A program made the position numbers and the translations under genes. From positions 496,001 to 560,000 of the forward strand of contig JAXBDG010000018.1 in assembly GCA_036320915.1 (NCBI GenBank): a stretch of 64,000 nt of DNA, read 5' to 3'. Origin of the DNA: Linnemannia elongata. Taxonomy: Eukaryota > Mortierellomycota > Mortierellomycetes > Mortierellales > Mortierellaceae. Positions 60,611-64,000 of the stretch are shown here, one piece after another. Within the stretch, counting starts at the first letter, position 1. Each line of letters starts with the position of its first letter. The notes beneath the pieces are model-generated. The model was not told where the DNA came from, ran no database searches, and saw only the letters and a program-made list of their open reading frames with translations.

Positions 60611-61495
60611 ATGACCGCTACATCAACCCCCCTCTCCAGATCTATCACAAAGTCCGTCCTCTCTAAGGAACAATCCGAAGGAGTCGGTGCCCGTGTCCGT
60701 CGATCCATCGGACGCCCCGAACTCCGTAACCATGACCCCTTCCTCATGCTCGACGAGTTCTCGGTCGACAAGAACGGTGGCTTCCCTGATCACCCTCACC
60801 GCGGATTCGAAACTGTGACCTACATGCTCGAGGGTCAGTTCCAGCACGAGGACTTTGCAGGACACAAGGGAACTATTGGACCTGGTGACTTGCAGTGGAT
60901 GACTGCTGGTCGTGGTATTGTCCACTCTGAAATGCCTGTCAAATCTCAGACCCGTGCTCATGGACTCCAGCTCTGGATCAACTTACCCAAGGAGCACAAG
61001 ATGTGTGAACCCCAGTACCAGGAGCTCCTAGACGGACAGATCCCTCGTGCGACACCCCAGGACGGTGTTGTCGTCAAGGTCATTGCAGGAGAGTCTCATG
61101 GAGTCAAGTCTCAAGTCTACACGCGCACTCCCACCATGTACCTCGACTTCAAGATGGACAAGAACAAGACCGTCACCCAGACTATCCCCTCGACCTACAC
61201 CGGATTCCTCTACATGCTCAAGGGAACCGCATTCATCGGTGACAAGGAGTTCGAGGGCAAGGCCCACCACAAGCTCACGCTCTCCGAGGAAGGTGCTACG
61301 ACAGTCAAGATCCAGACCAAGGATGAGGACGCACATTTTGTGTTCATTGCAGGTGAACCCTTGAAGGAGCCTATTGTGCAGCACGGTCCCTTTGTCATGA
61401 ACTCGTCCGAGGAGATCTATGACACATTTGTTGACTACCAGAACAACAAGAACGGTTTTGAGCGTGCTCGTAACTGGCGCTCTACCATTGCTTAG
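60611..61495 (+). CDS. Pirin-family cupin protein
   Basis: 294 residues, intronless, with all four pirin metal ligands (two His in HPHRG, His and Glu in VHSE). It is nearly identical to the protein at 46,015; differences include A/T and S/P near the N-terminus, Y/F in GTA(Y/F)IGD and T/K, D/E in the next strand. Its C-terminal 250 bp have many synonymous changes relative to the other copy, and the 3' flanks are unrelated, while the central part is identical. Divergent from the intact NACHT-WD40 gene at 58,555. AATAAA at about 61,558 may end the transcript. Confidence 0.95.
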   Translation: MTATSTPLSRSITKSVLSKEQSEGVGARVRRSIGRPELRNHDPFLMLDEFSVDKNGGFPDHPHRGFETVTYMLEGQFQHEDFAGHKGTIGPGDLQWMTAGRGIVHSEMPVKSQTRAHGLQLWINLPKEHKMCEPQYQELLDGQIPRATPQDGVVVKVIAGESHGVKSQVYTRTPTMYLDFKMDKNKTVTQTIPSTYTGFLYMLKGTAFIGDKEFEGKAHHKLTLSEEGATTVKIQTKDEDAHFVFIAGEPLKEPIVQHGPFVMNSSEEIYDTFVDYQNNKNGFERARNWRSTIA

Positions 61496-61832
61496 ATGAC
61501 TTTGCCAGCCTCTTCGTCTTCCTCTTCCCTTTGTAAATCAGATGTAAAACAGCCATTGAATAAAAAGAATAATCAATAACAAATACGTTATGCATAGTGT
61601 ATGGGATATTTTTTTGGACAAGCACTGCGAGATAGGTTGCGCTCAAAGATGGCGCAAGTTTCAACTTGGCGGCAATGTGATTCGCAGTCACCTCCTTCGT
61701 CTTGGTGAGTTAGCGTGTCAAAGAGTACTTTTTCCCAAGAGTGTCTTGTTACATTCCTTTTCCTTTCACACACCTCACTCCTCTTCATCAACAGTAATAC
61801 CCTTGACCACTGAACATAGCGTAAACACATCA

Positions 61833-64000
61833 ATGCAGAACATACCAGGCTTGTCCTTCTTTGACGGCCTCACCCGCTCACGGGCAAGCCCTTCCATCTC
61901 CAACACATCTCGTTCAACCTCAGCAACATCCCCTCCTGATACTCCCCTACGCGATGCTTCTCCATTCGCCTCTCTCCGCTCGCATTCACACCCTCTCAGT
62001 GGAAGCGAGAGCGGCCTCGACAGTGCAAGGGATTCCTCAGACACCTTTGACGACCCTCTCTCACTCTCAGGAACAGCACTCCCCGCCGCATCGTTCTCAA
62101 GAAGGGCCGTCACTGTCTCCGCTGCCTCATCACCCATGCCTGGTCTCCCTACTCGACGAACAAGCGGAAACATGACAGCAACCAGATCCTCTATTCTTTC
62201 CAGAGACAGCATCTTTTCGGCCCCTATTCTAAACCGACGACCGGGCAGCACTGTGGAAAACAGCACAGAGTCTTCCTCATCGCCAGCAGCAGGAGGAAGA
62301 GAGCGGAGTAGCTCCTTTTTAGGAAGAGAGAGCAATGAACCCACTGCGAAGGACGTGGCTCTGATGGCCTTGGGAACTCAAGCCTTCGCTATGCTGAAGC
62401 GGATTCAAGAACATCCCATCGAGCTCGCAGATATCATTCGACTCTTGGTCACCAAAAAGGTAACAGCTGTGATGGATGATAACATGTTATGATATCGATG
62501 TCACGCAGGAATGCTAAGCTAATTAATTCGGCCATCCTTTGTGTTTCTTCGCTCATCTAGGCCATTTTGATTCTGCCAACATATCCGGTGTCGACAGAGG
62601 ACCCGGTTCCTCAGCGGGCACACTACGAGGACCACGTCATCATCCCTGAAAGCAACTCTGGGGAATCCCTATTTGTGACGCTAAGCGGCATCCGGGGTGT
62701 TCTGAAACCTGCGTCCTCATCGATAGCCCTTTTGGGTCTGGCGACAGGACAGGATTTCGGCACCATGGTCTCTGACGCCTCTGGACCCACCAAGCGGTCC
62801 TTCTTTGACAACATTTCCAAATCCGAAGGGACTGCGAGTACAAAAGCTCAGCATGAAATAGAATTAGTCAACTCAAGCAGGAAACCGGTGGTCATTTTCG
62901 TTGAATCTGTGGGATCTATTCAAGCATTGTTGGTCGATAAGATGATCCCTCGGCCGGAAGGAGAGGAGACTCCGACACCCATTGTCCCACTGGCTTCAGG
63001 AATTCAGTCAGTCAGGGATCGATCGGCAGCGAGGAGGACCGCCAGCTCTGCGAGTTCAGTGCGATCTATGAGTTTTGCAGAGGAGAAGGAAAAGGACGCG
63101 ACACCTTTGCCAAAGTTGCCCAAGATTGCGTCCGATGTTCCCTTGGAGTGGGATAATATGATCCGAGATCTGGAGAGGTACCTGTAAATGCCATGTCCCT
63201 ACTTTTTTAGCAACCTGGTTGAGGGCGAAAACTGTATATGAGTGCGTCATACTAACTTTCTTATTCTTTCAATTGCCTCAATAGTATGGTGATCAAGCTC
63301 AGGAAGAGCCCTTTGCCTAATGCTGATCGTTATGCGAACGAGTTCCAACGGAAATATGACGAAGTGCGCCACCGCTTCGAGGCGTATGGATCTGCATCAG
63401 GAATGAACAATAGATGGACTGAGCTCGACTTTGATGAGGTGCAGCAGTGGGTAGAGGCATGGCTTTGTCGCGAGATGTACTCGGTTATTTTTCCACAATC
63501 AGCCGACGGACCAAATAGCCAGGATTATCTACAGGACGAGCAACTACAGGCCAAGATTGCGGCGCTCAACTTTTTGGATCTGACACTGGAGCATCTGGGC
63601 TTCGTCTTGGAGCACCCCGAGGATGTTGAACATATCGCCCAGGTCGTCCGCGAGGGAGGTGTCGGTAAGTAATTCAATCTCGTCGATGAACTTTTATTCG
63701 TTATGACGAGATCGAAGGCTGACAAAAATCTGACCATGACCTCTTCTTATTTTATTGGGACGACAAATCAGAGATGCAAAAGTTGGCGTTGGTCAAGTCC
63801 CCAACGGACAAGTTGAACGTCATTCTATCGTCGCATCGCGTCGTTGTTGGTATGTAAAACGTTGCTTTGCGATGTTTATTTATAGTAATTTCGCGAAACA
63901 GGCGATACAAATAATTAACATGCGTATATCCGACCGCGACCTTATAGATGCATTGAATAGAGAGCCTGCTGTTCAAGAAATGCTAGCAGAGGCAGAGCAA
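61833..64000 (+). CDS. VPS9-domain Rab5-type GEF, partial (runs off the right end)
   Basis: Exons 61,833-62,459, 62,561-63,183, 63,285-63,664, 63,772-63,849 and 63,948 onward join in phase with good GT-AG sites (GTAACA, GTAAAT, GTAAGT, GTATGT). The first about 170 residues are Ser/Pro/Arg-rich and disordered. A conserved helical region follows (AKDVALMALGTQAFAML, ELADIIRLLV). From exon 3 the pattern fits a Vps9 domain: CREMYSVIFPQS, DEQLQAKIAALNFLDLTLEH, then LALVKSPTDKLNVILSSHRVVV, close to the family's S-P-x-x-K-L-x-x-I-L core. Such proteins activate Rab5-class GTPases in endocytic traffic. The C-terminus is outside the window. It looks like a conserved housekeeping gene bordering the accessory region. 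Confidence 0.88.

Larger units (their letters stand above)
47345..61495 (-). repeat. Right arm of a large interrupted inverted duplication
   Basis: Gene by gene it is the reverse of 6430-28,236: Sel1 pseudogene, Sel1 gene, M13 relic, pirin relic, NACHT-WD40, intergenic region, pirin. Left-arm-specific pieces are element A, two MITEs and the 5' half of the M13 gene. A right-arm-specific piece is the poly(A)-ended insert at 49,562. Nucleotide divergence outside conserved exons looks like ten percent or more, so the duplication is not recent. Confidence 0.85.

Noticed and set aside
1..64000. tRNA, rRNA or other structured RNA genes
   Set aside because: I looked for A/B-box pairs with cloverleaf potential and rRNA-like blocks and found none convincing. 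A covariance-model scan would be needed to exclude small RNAs.

Overview
The window is fungal nuclear DNA. Genes carry short GT-AG introns (about 70-190 bp) with good donors, promoters are pyrimidine-rich with TATA boxes, and there are no bacterial operons. The protein families present (NACHT-pentapeptide-WD40, long Sel1-repeat proteins with a fungal-type N-terminal module, 28-residue LRRs, FAR1-type MULE) suggest an early-diverging fungus, most likely Mortierellaceae. That placement is inference. Apart from a VPS9-domain gene at the right end, an SDR gene, and a doubtful small gene at the left end, the window is accessory DNA made of paralogous NLR-like genes, relics and transposons.

Layout. 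1-3.5 kb: likely promoter of a leftward gene and a small three-exon candidate gene. 3.5-7.1 kb: a degraded NACHT-WD40 relic and a degraded pirin. 7.1-18.6 kb: pirin upstream DNA split by a 5,199-bp DNA transposon (element A, copy 1), then an intact NACHT-pentapeptide-WD40 gene (14.26-18.14 kb) and a pirin relic. 18.6-28.2 kb: an M13 peptidase pseudogene carrying two MITEs, a Sel1-repeat gene and a Sel1 pseudogene. 28.2-37.7 kb: element A copy 2, interrupted by a 4,256-bp FAR1-type Mutator-like element with a perfect 9-bp target duplication. 37.7-46.9 kb: a MITE-like element, an SDR gene, a GA microsatellite, a frameshifted LRR gene, a truncated NACHT gene and an intact pirin. 47.3-61.5 kb: an inverted paralogous copy of the left arm (Sel1 pseudogene, Sel1 gene, M13 pseudogene, pirin relic, NACHT-WD40 gene, pirin gene). 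61.8-64 kb: a VPS9-domain gene running off the end.

The recurring unit is a head-to-head NACHT-WD40/pirin pair sharing a roughly 2-kb intergenic region. Four such units are visible: one with both genes intact, two with one gene intact, and one fully decayed. Left and right arms form a large interrupted inverted duplication. Each arm therefore shows the empty site for several insertions in the other: a TA-flanked foldback MITE, a poly(A)-ended retroposed sequence, and the MULE in element A. The most original proposals are the NLR-pirin cassette and element A, whose product combines a zinc-finger region, a MULE-like DDE region and a USP-like thiol-protease region.
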